A DNA stretch of 14,443 nucleotides from an uncultured Sphingobacteriales bacterium (GCA_946887085.1 CAMPKG010000043.1:1-14443); one strand, 5' to 3'. Counted from the stretch's first letter, positions 1-8,536 are shown. The notes: generated by a model from the letters alone, not told the origin. Made by a program: numbers and translations.

Positions 1-394
1 CCGGAGTGTTCCAGTCGAGCACCTTCCAGCTTACACCTTTTAATTTTCGTTCTGCAGCAGTTTGCAATAAACGCTCCATAAGCATTCTGCCTATGCCTTT
101 ACCCCGCCATTCTTCTGTTACTAATATATCTTCCAGGTACATCTTTTGTCCTTGCCAGGTGGAATAGCGTATGTAGTATAAGGCAAAGCCCACGATCAGA
201 CCGTTAACTTCAGCAACATATGCCCACCATACAGGATTAGGTCCAAAACCGCTTTCTTCAAAATGCTCCAGGTCAACTGTTACCATTTCCGGTGCTTTTT
301 CAAACACCGCGAGCTCATGCACCAGCTCCATGATGCGTGCGCAGTCTTCTTTTGCAGCAGGGCGAACTGTCGCAACGACTTTATCCATTACCAT
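1..394 (-). CDS. GNAT-family N-acetyltransferase, diamine-acetyltransferase-like (3' end outside window)
   Basis: The reading frame is open from ATG 394 to the window edge (131 codons), so the C-terminus is missing. The product is a cytosolic acetyl-CoA-dependent N-acetyltransferase. The acetyl-CoA pyrophosphate-binding motif RGKGIG is at about residues 97-102, after the core strand YLEDILV (86-92). The visible end, VSWKVLDWNTP, resembles the WxVLxWN region of spermidine/spermine-type (SSAT-like) acetyltransferases, so a polyamine or small amine is a plausible substrate, but the sequence does not prove it. A second in-frame ATG at 388 (MDKVVATVRPA) is an equally good start. The gene is divergent from porX with 152 bases between start codons. 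A promoter-like pair lies at 413-444, and an inverted repeat (438-458) overlaps its upstream element. Family assignment is firm; substrate is not. Confidence 0.88.
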   Translation of the reverse strand, partial: MVMDKVVATVRPAAKEDCARIMELVHELAVFEKAPEMVTVDLEHFEESGFGPNPVWWAYVAEVNGLIVGFALYYIRYSTWQGQKMYLEDILVTEEWRGKGIGRMLMERLLQTAAERKLKGVSWKVLDWNTP

Positions 395-412
395 GGTATA
401 ACTATTTGACTG

Positions 413-444
413 CAATACTACTTGCTTATTAACGTTATTGCAAA
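413..444 (-). promoter_or_regulatory. Putative promoter of the GNAT gene
   Basis: On the minus strand TTTG (plus 441-444) is followed after 20 bases by TAGTATTG (plus 413-420). This matches the Bacteroidota pattern TTTG-N19-21-TAnnTTTG with one mismatch in the -7 box. The expected transcript start would be about 10-15 bases before ATG 394. The -33 element lies inside the inverted repeat at 438-458. Confidence 0.4.
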
Positions 445-458
445 TGAGCTATTTGCAA
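438..458. repeat. Perfect inverted repeat, 8-bp arms, candidate operator
   Basis: TTGCAAAT (438-445) and its exact reverse complement ATTTGCAA (451-458) are separated by GAGCT. The repeat sits between the divergent GNAT and porX genes, 44 bases from the first and 88 from the second. Its left arm contains the putative -33 element of the GNAT promoter, so a dimeric regulator bound here could block that promoter. The symmetry could also simply be two divergent TTTG -33 elements, but the plus-strand copy has no good -7 box at the right distance. Confidence 0.5.
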
Positions 459-546
459 AACTTCGGTTAAAACAATAGGTGGAAAGGGCAGAGTAGCTTA
501 ATTTTATTGCATTAGATTGTAAACTTAACAAGCAAAGGATAAACAT

Positions 547-2106
547 ATGAACACTTCACAAGGCGAGATTTTATGGGTAGATGATGAAATAGATTCGCTG
601 AAATCGCAGATATTATTTCTTAAAAATAAAGGTTACGAGGTAACACCTCTGACCAACGGGTACGATGCCCTTGAACTGTTAAAGGAGAAGAACACAATAG
701 ACGTGGTGCTGCTCGATGAGAGCATGCCCGGCCTTACCGGTATTGAAACATTGGCGAAGATCAAAGAGTGGGATCCGAATATTCCGGTGGTGATGGTCAC
801 CAAGAACGAGGCGGAAAACATTATGGAGGAAGCTATTGGCGGGCAGATAACCGACTACCTGATCAAGCCGGTTAATCCCAACCAGGTGTTGCTTTCCCTG
901 AAAAAGATCATGGATACACGCCGCCTTGTTTCGGAAAAAACAACGACGGCTTATCAACAGGATTTCCGGAACCTGTTCATGGCACTGAGCTCCAATCCGA
1001 ATCACGAAGAGTGGAAAGAGCTCTATAAAAAATTGGTTTACTGGGAGCTTGAAATGGCACGCAGTGATAGTTCGGAAATGATGGAGGTGCTGCAATCACA
1101 AAAATCAGAGGCGAATACAGAGTTCTTCAAATACGTATCGAAGAATTATGAAAAATGGATAAAGGGCAACGACAGTCCGATATTGTCTCACGAATTGTTC
1201 AAAAGAAAGGTTGCCCCTCATCTTCAGCAAGGCAAGCCTACATTTTTGGTCGTGATCGACAACCTGCGTTATGACCAGTGGAAAGCCTTTCAACCGATAG
1301 TCAACGATACTTTCCGTATGCTGGAAGAGGATATGTTCTACAGCATTCTGCCTACTGCTACACAATATGCGCGTAACGCACTTTTTGCCGGGATGCTACC
1401 GATAGAGATCGAAGCTAAGTTTCCGAATGAATGGAAGAATGATGATGAGGAAGGTGGTAAGAATCTTTTTGAGGAAACCTTCCTGCGTCATCAGTTGAAG
1501 CAGCTGAAACTTGATCACTTGAAAACACAGTATATCAAGATCACGAACAACGAGAACGGAAAGCATATGGAAGACGATATCCATAACTTTCTGAATAACG
1601 ATCTAACTGTTATTGTATACAATTTCGTAGATATGCTTTCGCATGCACGTACTGAAATGGAAGTGCTGAAGGAGCTTGCCAGCGATGAGGTTTCTTACCG
1701 TTCGCTAAGCGTGAGCTGGTTTGAACACTCTCCGTTATACCGCGCTTTACGTAAGATAGCTGACAAGAATATACAGGTTATCATTACAACGGATCATGGA
1801 ACGGTACGTGTGAAGACACCAAGCAAATGCGTAGGAGACAGGCAAACAACAACAAATCTTCGCTATAAGCATGGCCGCAACCTCCAGTATGAAGAAAAGG
1901 ATGTACTCGCTTTCCGCGACCCGCGTGTCGCTGGTTTGCCAAGACCCAATGTCAGCTCAGCATATATTTTTGGTAAGGAGGATGTATTCCTTTGCTATCC
2001 TAATAATTACAATTATTATGTAAATTATTACCGCAATACCTTTCAGCATGGAGGAATTTCGCTTGAGGAAATGATAGTGCCTGTTATCCGGCTCGAAAGC
2101 AAATAG
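547..2106 (+). CDS. porX: PorX, T9SS response regulator with PglZ phosphodiesterase domain
   Basis: This is a two-domain protein of 519 residues, about the length of Porphyromonas gingivalis PorX. The N-terminal receiver domain (about 7-122) has the acidic pair D12/D13, phosphoacceptor D57 (VVLLDESMPG), T85 and K107 (LIKPVNP). A helical linker (about 125-220) leads to a PglZ domain of the alkaline-phosphatase superfamily (about 230-519). Its likely metal ligands and nucleophile are all present: D238 (VVIDN), T272 (PTATQYAR), D362 and H366 (VDMLSH), D416/H417 (TTDHG) and H501 (FQHGG). In the family, PorX is phosphorylated by the histidine kinase PorY, works with SigP to control T9SS gene expression, and its PglZ domain cleaves cyclic and linear oligonucleotides. 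An AAAGGA stretch at 533-538 may serve as ribosome-binding site. No PorY or SigP gene is visible here. The intact active site suggests a working enzyme. Confidence 0.95.
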   Translation: MNTSQGEILWVDDEIDSLKSQILFLKNKGYEVTPLTNGYDALELLKEKNTIDVVLLDESMPGLTGIETLAKIKEWDPNIPVVMVTKNEAENIMEEAIGGQITDYLIKPVNPNQVLLSLKKIMDTRRLVSEKTTTAYQQDFRNLFMALSSNPNHEEWKELYKKLVYWELEMARSDSSEMMEVLQSQKSEANTEFFKYVSKNYEKWIKGNDSPILSHELFKRKVAPHLQQGKPTFLVVIDNLRYDQWKAFQPIVNDTFRMLEEDMFYSILPTATQYARNALFAGMLPIEIEAKFPNEWKNDDEEGGKNLFEETFLRHQLKQLKLDHLKTQYIKITNNENGKHMEDDIHNFLNNDLTVIVYNFVDMLSHARTEMEVLKELASDEVSYRSLSVSWFEHSPLYRALRKIADKNIQVIITTDHGTVRVKTPSKCVGDRQTTTNLRYKHGRNLQYEEKDVLAFRDPRVAGLPRPNVSSAYIFGKEDVFLCYPNNYNYYVNYYRNTFQHGGISLEEMIVPVIRLESK

Positions 2107-2158
2107 TTTCACAAATCTTTACCAACCCGCAGTTCAGATAATCAGTAACATTGTAAGC

Positions 2159-2166
2159 TATTTTTG
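2159..2166 (+). promoter_or_regulatory. Possible -7 box upstream of moxR
   Basis: TATTTTTG fits TAnnTTTG exactly and lies 8 bases before the moxR ATG, after a 68-base gap from porX. No convincing TTTG element is found 17-23 bases upstream. If it is real, moxR would have a very short or absent leader; otherwise moxR is read through from porX. Confidence 0.3.
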
Positions 2167-2174
2167 AAGAATAT

Positions 2175-3164
2175 ATGGAACCTGTCTCCGAACCACTTAC
2201 TTCAGACGCTACGGATGCCATTCGCGGTCTTGTCAACCAGATCGAAACGGTCATTCGCGGTAAGCATCAGCAGATAGAATTAGTGATCACCTGCCTGCTT
2301 GCCGGGGGGCATATACTTATCGAGGATAATCCCGGCACCGGTAAGACTGTGCTTGCCCGAACGTTGGCACAGTGTATAAGCGGCGGGCTGTCGGGCGACC
2401 ATGTGGTCTTCAAGCGTATTCAGTTTACGCCAGACCTGCTTCCGATGGACCTTATCGGGACGCACATTTTTGACGACAGTACAAAGGAGTTCATTTTCAA
2501 GAAAGGTCCGTTATTCTGTAATGTGTTGCTGGCAGACGAGATCAATCGTGCCTCTCCAAAAGTGCAAAGCGCCTTGCTGGAGGCAATGGCGGAGCACCAG
2601 GTAACTGTCGGCGATACAACGCTGAAGCTCGAGAAGATGTTCTTTACAATTGCCACACAGAACCCGATAGAAATGGAGGGCACTTATCCCTTGCCCGCCG
2701 CACAGCTCGACCGCTTCTATATGAAGATCATCTTTGGCTATGTGAATGAAGAGGTTGAATTGAATATCTATCGTGAGTATCTTGACATTGCGCAGAACCT
2801 CATAGAGCTGAAGCAAAACCTGAGTATGAATGATATCCTCAACCTGCAACAACAGGCTTCGGAGGTTTTTGTTCATGATGAGATCATCCGTTCTGTGAGC
2901 AATATAGTGCGTGGTACCAGGGAGCACCAGGACATCGCCTTGGGTGCATCTACCCGAAGCGGCATTGCCTTCATCAAATGTCTGCGCGCCTATGGGCTTG
3001 TGAAAGGCCGCACTTTTGTGATAGAAGATGATGTAAAAGACACTGCTAAAAGGATATTGGACCATCGCCTGGTCTATAGAAACAAGGATGGAAGGCTGAA
3101 GGCGCTTGATAGTATAATCAATAAAGAAGTTGACAGGCTGGCAAAGCTGAAGCTGTATGCTTAG
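2175..3164 (+). CDS. MoxR-family AAA+ ATPase
   Basis: The protein has 329 residues, the normal length for MoxR ATPases. The Walker A motif is at 50-58 (EDNPGTGKT), Walker B at 118-122 (LLADE), sensor 1 at N163 (ATQNPIE), the AAQLDRF box at 175-181, and sensor 2 near R261 (GASTRSG). Members act as chaperone-like ATPases that help mature or insert metal into partner proteins, usually together with DUF58 and von Willebrand A proteins encoded next to them. Those partners are absent here: the next gene, 10 bases downstream, encodes an exported TPR-like protein, which may be its functional partner (inference). ATG 2175 is the first in-frame start; the MoxR fold needs nearly all of this N-terminus. 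Classification is secure; client and process are unknown. Confidence 0.93.
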   Translation: MEPVSEPLTSDATDAIRGLVNQIETVIRGKHQQIELVITCLLAGGHILIEDNPGTGKTVLARTLAQCISGGLSGDHVVFKRIQFTPDLLPMDLIGTHIFDDSTKEFIFKKGPLFCNVLLADEINRASPKVQSALLEAMAEHQVTVGDTTLKLEKMFFTIATQNPIEMEGTYPLPAAQLDRFYMKIIFGYVNEEVELNIYREYLDIAQNLIELKQNLSMNDILNLQQQASEVFVHDEIIRSVSNIVRGTREHQDIALGASTRSGIAFIKCLRAYGLVKGRTFVIEDDVKDTAKRILDHRLVYRNKDGRLKALDSIINKEVDRLAKLKLYA

Positions 3165-3174
3165 CTGATCAGAT

Positions 3175-5193
3175 ATGTGGATCATGAGATTTTCCCGGTG
3201 TGTGCATCATACAATGATATTGCTGACCTGCCTGATGGCAGGTTTGGAAGTTAATGCACAATCATTGGCGCGGCGAAATGCATCATTACGCTACGAGATC
3301 GACATGAAACGCATGGGCACGGACATGAACAGCGAGGACGCCCTGCCTCGTTCCCGGGAATTCAAAAGAATAGATAGTACTTACTATGTGGGCTGGATGT
3401 ATGAAGGCGTTTACAAGTACAACCATGCTGCCGATTACCTTGGATATAAGAATGCAGCTGTGCCTTTGGAGCGTGCGTTGTCGTTAATGGAGCGTGACTA
3501 CAGGAAAGAACTGGGAACACGCTCGTCGAACCTCATGGTATACTACCCTGTATATCCCTACCAAATAGAATATACGACAATCGGGTATTACCTGATGACC
3601 TGCTATAGTAACATGGAGGATGCGGAAAAAGTGGTTTCACTTTTACGTCGTACGCTGAAATGGAATTTTCAGCGTGACTATAGCCTGGATGCCTATAATT
3701 TTCTCGCATGGACAGTTCACCGGAACAGGTATTACACAGGCGCGAAATACAGTTTTCTCAAGAACTCGATAGACGAGAACGAGCGCTATGCAAACAAATT
3801 GCTCGATTCAAGCCTTCGTCGCATTTCTATCAATAAGCGACTGAACACAAATATCTTTCAGCCGGGTTATGAAGAGCAGGAAAAACTGGCTGTATACCAT
3901 TATAAATCTATCTTGTACAGTTACGCTTTGAATGTTGATTCGGCCGCGTTGTATTACAACCTGATGCGCAGTTCGCCGATATTTCCGCACAACAACTACG
4001 CGACTTTTCGCGCCATATGCGGTGATTTCCGGGAAGCGGAAAGTGAATATGAGCAGGCAGTAGCACAAGATGCGGGAGACAAGCGGCTGAAAGAATGGGC
4101 ATATTACACATCTATTATCGATATCTACAAGGCCCAACCCAACGCTGGTGCCGCATTGATGAAGGACATGATCCGGGCAAACGGATCTACTCCGGGTTTC
4201 GGATGGTACAATATCGCTTTGGCGCGCTGCAAATATTACGATGGGTTGACCAGCGAATCTGAAAGCTCAGTAAATAAGGCTGCGGAATTTAAGGAAGTAC
4301 ATATTGGCACAACGCTTAGCCAGGCACACTACGATTTTAGCGTACAGCTGATAAAGCTGATGAACAAAGAAAGCTCGTTCAACAGGCAAAAATTTGAAAA
4401 TAAAGATTGGTGGTATAATCCTAAGGTGATCGCACGCATGGCAAAACTGTTAGGTGAAAAATACATGCAGCAGTTTCTCATCATCAACCAATTTGCTCAA
4501 AACCCCGAGCGCGACAGGGTGATCTACAAATTATTTTCTACAGAAAGCACCGTAAGTTGGGATGAGGTATGGTACCTGATCAAGGATTTCAGTACCAGGT
4601 TTGTTCGTAAATATTTCAAGCTCTTTGTAGCAAAGCTAAAAATACAGGAAGGCAAGCATAGAGAAGCCCAGGCATTGCTGAACGAGATCGCAAGAGATCC
4701 GAATATCGACCGGGAATATGAAAAGCTGTTTGTAGCACGTCTTTACCAGGCCTTTGCTGAAAACGCGCTTGAGCAGGATAATATGTCGGCTTATAATGAA
4801 TACATGAGCAAACTTTATCAAACCTATCCTCAGCTGATACCTAATACCGGTCTGAAGATCAATATGCATATTTCCGTAGCTGGTACAAGAGATGAAGTAG
4901 TTATCGACAGGCTGAAGGATTGTAACGTAGGCTGGATAAACGACAGTGGCAATGACGTGATACTCAACTATTCCTCATCTGCACCAAAGGTCCACCTGAC
5001 TTTTTCCCGGGCAGGCAATAAAAAAAAGATCGAATTCTATGTGACGGATAAGAGCGGGAATTACATTGTCGAAAAACAGTCCATCAGCTATGAAAAACCA
5101 GATGGTGTGGCCGTTCAGCTGGCCTATCGTCTTTTTAATATCGGTGGCATCGACCGCACGCAGGATGTTCCTCCGGCAAATAACCAGGCATAG
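3175..5193 (+). CDS. Exported TPR-like repeat protein of unknown function
   Basis: The product is 672 residues long. It begins with a signal peptide: the hydrophobic stretch MILLTCLMAGLEVNA is followed by a likely cleavage site after residue 28 (VNA/QS). There is no lipobox cysteine, so a periplasmic or secreted soluble protein is expected. Residues about 75-555 are helical and rich in Tyr, Trp and Ala, with degenerate TPR-like pairs, for example around 130-215, 240-300 (GDFREAESEYEQA), 340-370 and 485-545 (GKHREAQALLNEIA). Residues about 560-660 look like a separate beta-rich domain. The C-terminus shows no T9SS sorting signal. The gene follows moxR by 10 bases, so translation is probably coupled. 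ATG 3184 (MRFSRC) is an alternative start and also gives a good signal peptide. I do not recognise the family; TPR proteins usually act as scaffolds. Confidence 0.82.
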   Translation: MWIMRFSRCVHHTMILLTCLMAGLEVNAQSLARRNASLRYEIDMKRMGTDMNSEDALPRSREFKRIDSTYYVGWMYEGVYKYNHAADYLGYKNAAVPLERALSLMERDYRKELGTRSSNLMVYYPVYPYQIEYTTIGYYLMTCYSNMEDAEKVVSLLRRTLKWNFQRDYSLDAYNFLAWTVHRNRYYTGAKYSFLKNSIDENERYANKLLDSSLRRISINKRLNTNIFQPGYEEQEKLAVYHYKSILYSYALNVDSAALYYNLMRSSPIFPHNNYATFRAICGDFREAESEYEQAVAQDAGDKRLKEWAYYTSIIDIYKAQPNAGAALMKDMIRANGSTPGFGWYNIALARCKYYDGLTSESESSVNKAAEFKEVHIGTTLSQAHYDFSVQLIKLMNKESSFNRQKFENKDWWYNPKVIARMAKLLGEKYMQQFLIINQFAQNPERDRVIYKLFSTESTVSWDEVWYLIKDFSTRFVRKYFKLFVAKLKIQEGKHREAQALLNEIARDPNIDREYEKLFVARLYQAFAENALEQDNMSAYNEYMSKLYQTYPQLIPNTGLKINMHISVAGTRDEVVIDRLKDCNVGWINDSGNDVILNYSSSAPKVHLTFSRAGNKKKIEFYVTDKSGNYIVEKQSISYEKPDGVAVQLAYRLFNIGGIDRTQDVPPANNQA

Positions 5194-5251
5194 CCCGTGG
5201 TTAAGCCTTTATTATCAAAATTGTTTATGTGATCTGTTCGGCGGCGCATCT

Positions 5252-5282
5252 TTTGCAATTCCCTTATATCCCGCTAACTTTG
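5252..5282 (+). promoter_or_regulatory. gcvP promoter, Bacteroidota consensus
   Basis: TTTG (5252-5255) and TAACTTTG (5275-5282) are separated by 19 bases, a full match to TTTG-N19-21-TAnnTTTG as recognised by the Bacteroidota housekeeping sigma factor. The transcript should start near 5288-5290, giving a leader of about 33 bases before ATG 5322. No glycine riboswitch could fit in such a leader. Confidence 0.65.
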
Positions 5283-5321
5283 CCTATTCTTTTACAACAA
5301 TAGCTTTTCTTTTTATTTAAT

Positions 5322-8204
5322 ATGAATTTGTTTTCCCTTCAGAGTCAGGAATTCATTGGTCGCCATATTGGGCCCAATGAAAAACAAAAAGCCAACATGT
5401 TCGAAACAATCGGCGTGTCAGGTATGGACGAATTGGTGAGCCGTACAGTTCCTTCGGTTATTCGCATGAACCACAGGCTAAACCTGCCTGAAGCCCTGAG
5501 CGAGGCAGACTATCTGCGCCTGGTAAAGGATATGTCGTTGAAAAACAAAGTTTTTCGCACCTACATAGGCCAGGGTTACTACGATACACACACACCCAGC
5601 GTTATACTCCGTAACGTATTTGAAAACCCGGGATGGTATACGCAATACACACCATACCAGGCGGAGATCTCGCAGGGGCGTTTAGAAAGCCTGCTGAATT
5701 TCCAGACAATGGTGAGCGACCTGACAGGGCTGCCCATTGCCAACGCTTCCCTTTTGGATGAAGCAACAGCGGCGGCGGAAGCAATGGCTATGTTCTTCGG
5801 ACAGCTGAACAAAGACTATTCAAATCTTAGTCGTCCAAAATTTTTCGTGGACGAGCATGTGTTTCCGCAAACAAAAGATGTAGTAGTTACGCGCGCCACA
5901 CCGCTCAATATCGAAGTGGTGTACGGCGACTACAGGACCGCGGCAATTGACGAGAGTTATTTCGGGGCACTTGTGCAATACCCGAACGATAAAGGTTCAG
6001 TGGAAGACTACAGGAGTTTTATTGAAAAAGTACATGCTGTTGGTGCATATGTTGCTATGGGTACAGACCTACTGGCACTGACCTTGCTGACGCCTCCGGG
6101 CGAGCTAGGCGCTGATGTGGCCTTTGGTTCTGCGCAGCGTTTTGGTGTACCCCTTGGTTATGGCGGTCCGCATGCGGCATTCTTTTCTACTAAAGATGAT
6201 TTCAAACGTGGCATACCCGGCCGTATCATCGGTATCAGTATAGATGCTAATGGCGACCGTGCACTTCGTATGGCATTGCAAACACGTGAGCAGCACATCA
6301 AACGCGAAAAGGCTACGTCAAATATTTGTACTGCACAGGCATTGTTAGCGAATATGGCCGCAATGTATGCCGTTTTCCACGGACCCGATGGACTGAAGAA
6401 TATTGGCAAGCGCGTAGCTGCATTGGCGCATACACTTTCTGAAAAGCTGGTAGAGCTTGGTTATTCACTGCATTCTACATCATTCTTCGATACGCTGGTT
6501 GTAAAAGTGAAAGATGCGGTTGCATTGAAAACGAGAGCTGAGGCTGCACAGATCAACTTCAGATATTTTGAAGACAATACATTGGTTGGAATTTCTCTTG
6601 ATGAGACCACAACTATCTCTGATATTGCTGATATTGTCAGTGTGTTCTCAGGCAAAGATGAGCCCGTAGTATTAAGCATCAACGACGATAAAGTACTCAG
6701 CAATATTGGCACGTCGTTGACACGTACCTCTCCATACCTTGTTCAGCAAGTTTTCAATGCGCATCACAGCGAAACGCAAATGATGCGTTACATTAAAATG
6801 CTGGAGAATAAAGATCTCAGTCTGAACACAAGCATGATTTCTCTGGGCTCTTGCACTATGAAGCTCAATGCCGCAAGTGAAATGATGCCGTTGAGTTGGG
6901 CGCACTGGAGCAAAATGCATCCATTCGTACCTAAAGACCAGGCGGGTGGATACTTGCAAATAGTAAAAGAACTCTCGCAGTACCTCTGCGAAATAACTGC
7001 TTTCGATGCGTGTAGCCTGCAGCCTAACAGTGGTGCGCAGGGTGAATACGCAGGTTTGCTGGCTATCCGTAACTACCACGAAAGCCGCGGAGAAAGCCAC
7101 CGTAATGTGATGCTGATCCCGATCTCGGCTCACGGCACTAATCCCGCATCTGCTGTGATGGTCGGTTACAAAGTAGTTGTAGTAAAAGCGCTGGAAAACG
7201 GATATATAGATGTAGCTGACCTGAAGATCAAGACTGAGCAGCATGCCGCCAATCTTGCCGGGATCATGGTCACCTATCCCTCAACTTACGGCGTCTACGA
7301 AGAAACGATCAAGGATATCACTAACATAGTTCACCTGCAGGGTGGCCAGGTATATATGGATGGTGCCAACATGAATGCACAAGTTGGGCTGACAGCACCC
7401 GGTTTGATAGGTGCCGATGTTTGCCACCTCAACCTGCACAAAACTTTCGCAATCCCTCACGGTGGCGGTGGTCCGGGCATGGGGCCTATCTGCGTGAAGA
7501 AACATCTTGCGCCATTCCTCCCTTCACATGTTACAGAAACAAACGGTGAGCAAGGCAATGCAGTTTCTGCAGCGCCTTATGGTTCCGCGAGTATCTTGCT
7601 GATATCGTATGCTTACATACGGATGTTGGGGCCTGATGGCGTTCGCGATGCAACAGAGAATGCGATCCTGAATGCAAACTATATGCGTGCAAGACTGAAG
7701 AATGATTTTGATATTCTTTACACCGGTAGCGGCGGCACATGTGCACACGAGTTCATCGTTGATCTGCGTCCATTTAAAAAGACCGCAGAAATAGAAGCAG
7801 AAGATGTTGCAAAACGCCTGATGGATTATGGCTTCCATGCTCCTACTATGAGCTTCCCTGTTCCGGGCACTATCATGATAGAACCTACCGAAAGCGAAGA
7901 CAAAGCGGAGCTGGATCGTTTCTGCGATGCGCTATTAAGCATCCGCGATGAGATCAGGGCCATCGAAGAAGGAAATGCTGATAAGAAGGACAACGTTCTT
8001 AAAAATGCACCTCATACCCAGTTCGAAATCACTGCGGATGAGTGGAATCACAGCTATCCGCGATCACAAGCTGCTTTCCCGCTTGAGTGGGTGAAGGCAA
8101 ATAAATTCTGGCCAAGCATAGCACGTGTAAACAATACGTACGGAGATCGCAACTTGATCTGTACCTGTGAGCCTGTTGAGGCTTATATGGAAGCTGAGGC
8201 TTAG
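5322..8204 (+). CDS. gcvP: Glycine dehydrogenase (decarboxylating), glycine cleavage P-protein
   Basis: GcvP is the PLP-dependent P-protein of the glycine cleavage system. It decarboxylates glycine and passes the aminomethyl group to the lipoyl arm of the H-protein, feeding one-carbon folate metabolism. The protein has 960 residues, close to the 957 of E. coli, so it is the single-chain form and not the split GcvPA/GcvPB type. The N-terminus has the family start FIGRHIGPN (about 11-19). The C-terminal half contains the Schiff-base lysine K707 in HLNLHKTFAIPH, followed by a glycine-rich loop HGGGGPG (713-719). The motif ISLGSCTMKLN also fits. It is a stand-alone unit with its own promoter at 5252-5282 and hairpin terminator at 8222-8258; gcvT and gcvH are not in this window. 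No sign of damage. Confidence 0.98.
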   Translation: MNLFSLQSQEFIGRHIGPNEKQKANMFETIGVSGMDELVSRTVPSVIRMNHRLNLPEALSEADYLRLVKDMSLKNKVFRTYIGQGYYDTHTPSVILRNVFENPGWYTQYTPYQAEISQGRLESLLNFQTMVSDLTGLPIANASLLDEATAAAEAMAMFFGQLNKDYSNLSRPKFFVDEHVFPQTKDVVVTRATPLNIEVVYGDYRTAAIDESYFGALVQYPNDKGSVEDYRSFIEKVHAVGAYVAMGTDLLALTLLTPPGELGADVAFGSAQRFGVPLGYGGPHAAFFSTKDDFKRGIPGRIIGISIDANGDRALRMALQTREQHIKREKATSNICTAQALLANMAAMYAVFHGPDGLKNIGKRVAALAHTLSEKLVELGYSLHSTSFFDTLVVKVKDAVALKTRAEAAQINFRYFEDNTLVGISLDETTTISDIADIVSVFSGKDEPVVLSINDDKVLSNIGTSLTRTSPYLVQQVFNAHHSETQMMRYIKMLENKDLSLNTSMISLGSCTMKLNAASEMMPLSWAHWSKMHPFVPKDQAGGYLQIVKELSQYLCEITAFDACSLQPNSGAQGEYAGLLAIRNYHESRGESHRNVMLIPISAHGTNPASAVMVGYKVVVVKALENGYIDVADLKIKTEQHAANLAGIMVTYPSTYGVYEETIKDITNIVHLQGGQVYMDGANMNAQVGLTAPGLIGADVCHLNLHKTFAIPHGGGGPGMGPICVKKHLAPFLPSHVTETNGEQGNAVSAAPYGSASILLISYAYIRMLGPDGVRDATENAILNANYMRARLKNDFDILYTGSGGTCAHEFIVDLRPFKKTAEIEAEDVAKRLMDYGFHAPTMSFPVPGTIMIEPTESEDKAELDRFCDALLSIRDEIRAIEEGNADKKDNVLKNAPHTQFEITADEWNHSYPRSQAAFPLEWVKANKFWPSIARVNNTYGDRNLICTCEPVEAYMEAEA

Positions 8205-8221
8205 TTCGACTTGAATTATTC

Positions 8222-8258
8222 AAAACGTCCGCCTTTCATGAGGCGGGCGTTTTATTTT
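8222..8258. terminator. Strong hairpin terminator between gcvP and the convergent small gene
   Basis: AAAACGTCCGCCT (8222-8234) pairs with AGGCGGGCGTTTT (8241-8253) over 13 base pairs with one G-U wobble, around the loop TTCATG. T-rich DNA follows (TTTTATTTT on plus). On minus the same stem ends in GTTTT. It should stop transcription from gcvP and from the facing gene, whose stop codon (8252-8254) overlaps the end of the stem. Confidence 0.85.
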
Positions 8259-8485
8259 GCGCGCTCTTCTATCGCATCACTCACCGCAAGCGCAACCTCA
8301 TATGGTACGGCAAAATCACCGGGTACAACCTCATACCTGTCGCTGGTGGACCACCTCATAAAGAATCGTGGATAACCTTTCACATTAACTTCATCATACA
8401 TCCCGTCTTTCCGGTGTTCCGGGATAATTACCGCAAGCAATGTTTTGCCATCCACTGATATCCTTTTGCTGAAATTCTTGCGCAT
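8252..8485 (-). CDS. Small protein of unknown function, 77 aa
   Basis: The predicted protein has 77 residues with no signal peptide or membrane segment. It begins with a basic stretch (MRKNFSKR), then alternating hydrophobic residues that suggest beta strands (KTLLAVIIPEH), an aromatic patch (GYPRFFMRWS) and an acidic amphipathic helix at the end (PYEVALAVSDAIEER). I do not recognise a family. Support for a real gene comes from its position: the stop coincides with a convergent terminator, and a promoter-like pair (8491-8519) lies directly upstream. It is divergent from the XRE regulator at 8659, which may control it (inference). The -7 box is only 5 bases from the ATG, so the mRNA may be leaderless, or the true start may be internal. 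Confidence 0.6.
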   Translation of the reverse strand: MRKNFSKRISVDGKTLLAVIIPEHRKDGMYDEVNVKGYPRFFMRWSTSDRYEVVPGDFAVPYEVALAVSDAIEERAK

Positions 8486-8490
8486 GGCAG

Positions 8491-8519
8491 CAAAATTAAA
8501 GCCTGTCGTGGTTTTACAA
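8491..8519 (-). promoter_or_regulatory. Putative promoter of the 77-aa gene
   Basis: On minus, TTG (plus 8517-8519) is followed after 18 bases by TAATTTTG (plus 8491-8498), an exact TAnnTTTG box. The box ends 5 bases before ATG 8485, which places the expected transcript start at or next to the start codon. Confidence 0.45.
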
Positions 8520-8536
8520 TGATTTTACTATGACAT

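Noticed and set aside
3166..3183. TGATC...GATCA inverted repeat around the TPR start codon
   Set aside because: Arms of only 5 bases with a 9-base loop are too weak to claim a control element.
5020..5027. Run of eight A with an in-frame A-AAA-AAG slippery heptamer in the TPR gene
   Set aside because: A -1 shift would meet a stop after about seven codons, and no stimulatory structure is evident. Probably just lysine codons.
5066..5320. Open frame of 84 codons overlapping the end of the TPR gene and reaching gcvP
   Set aside because: It overlaps the TPR coding end in another frame, contains the gcvP promoter and has no recognisable protein features.
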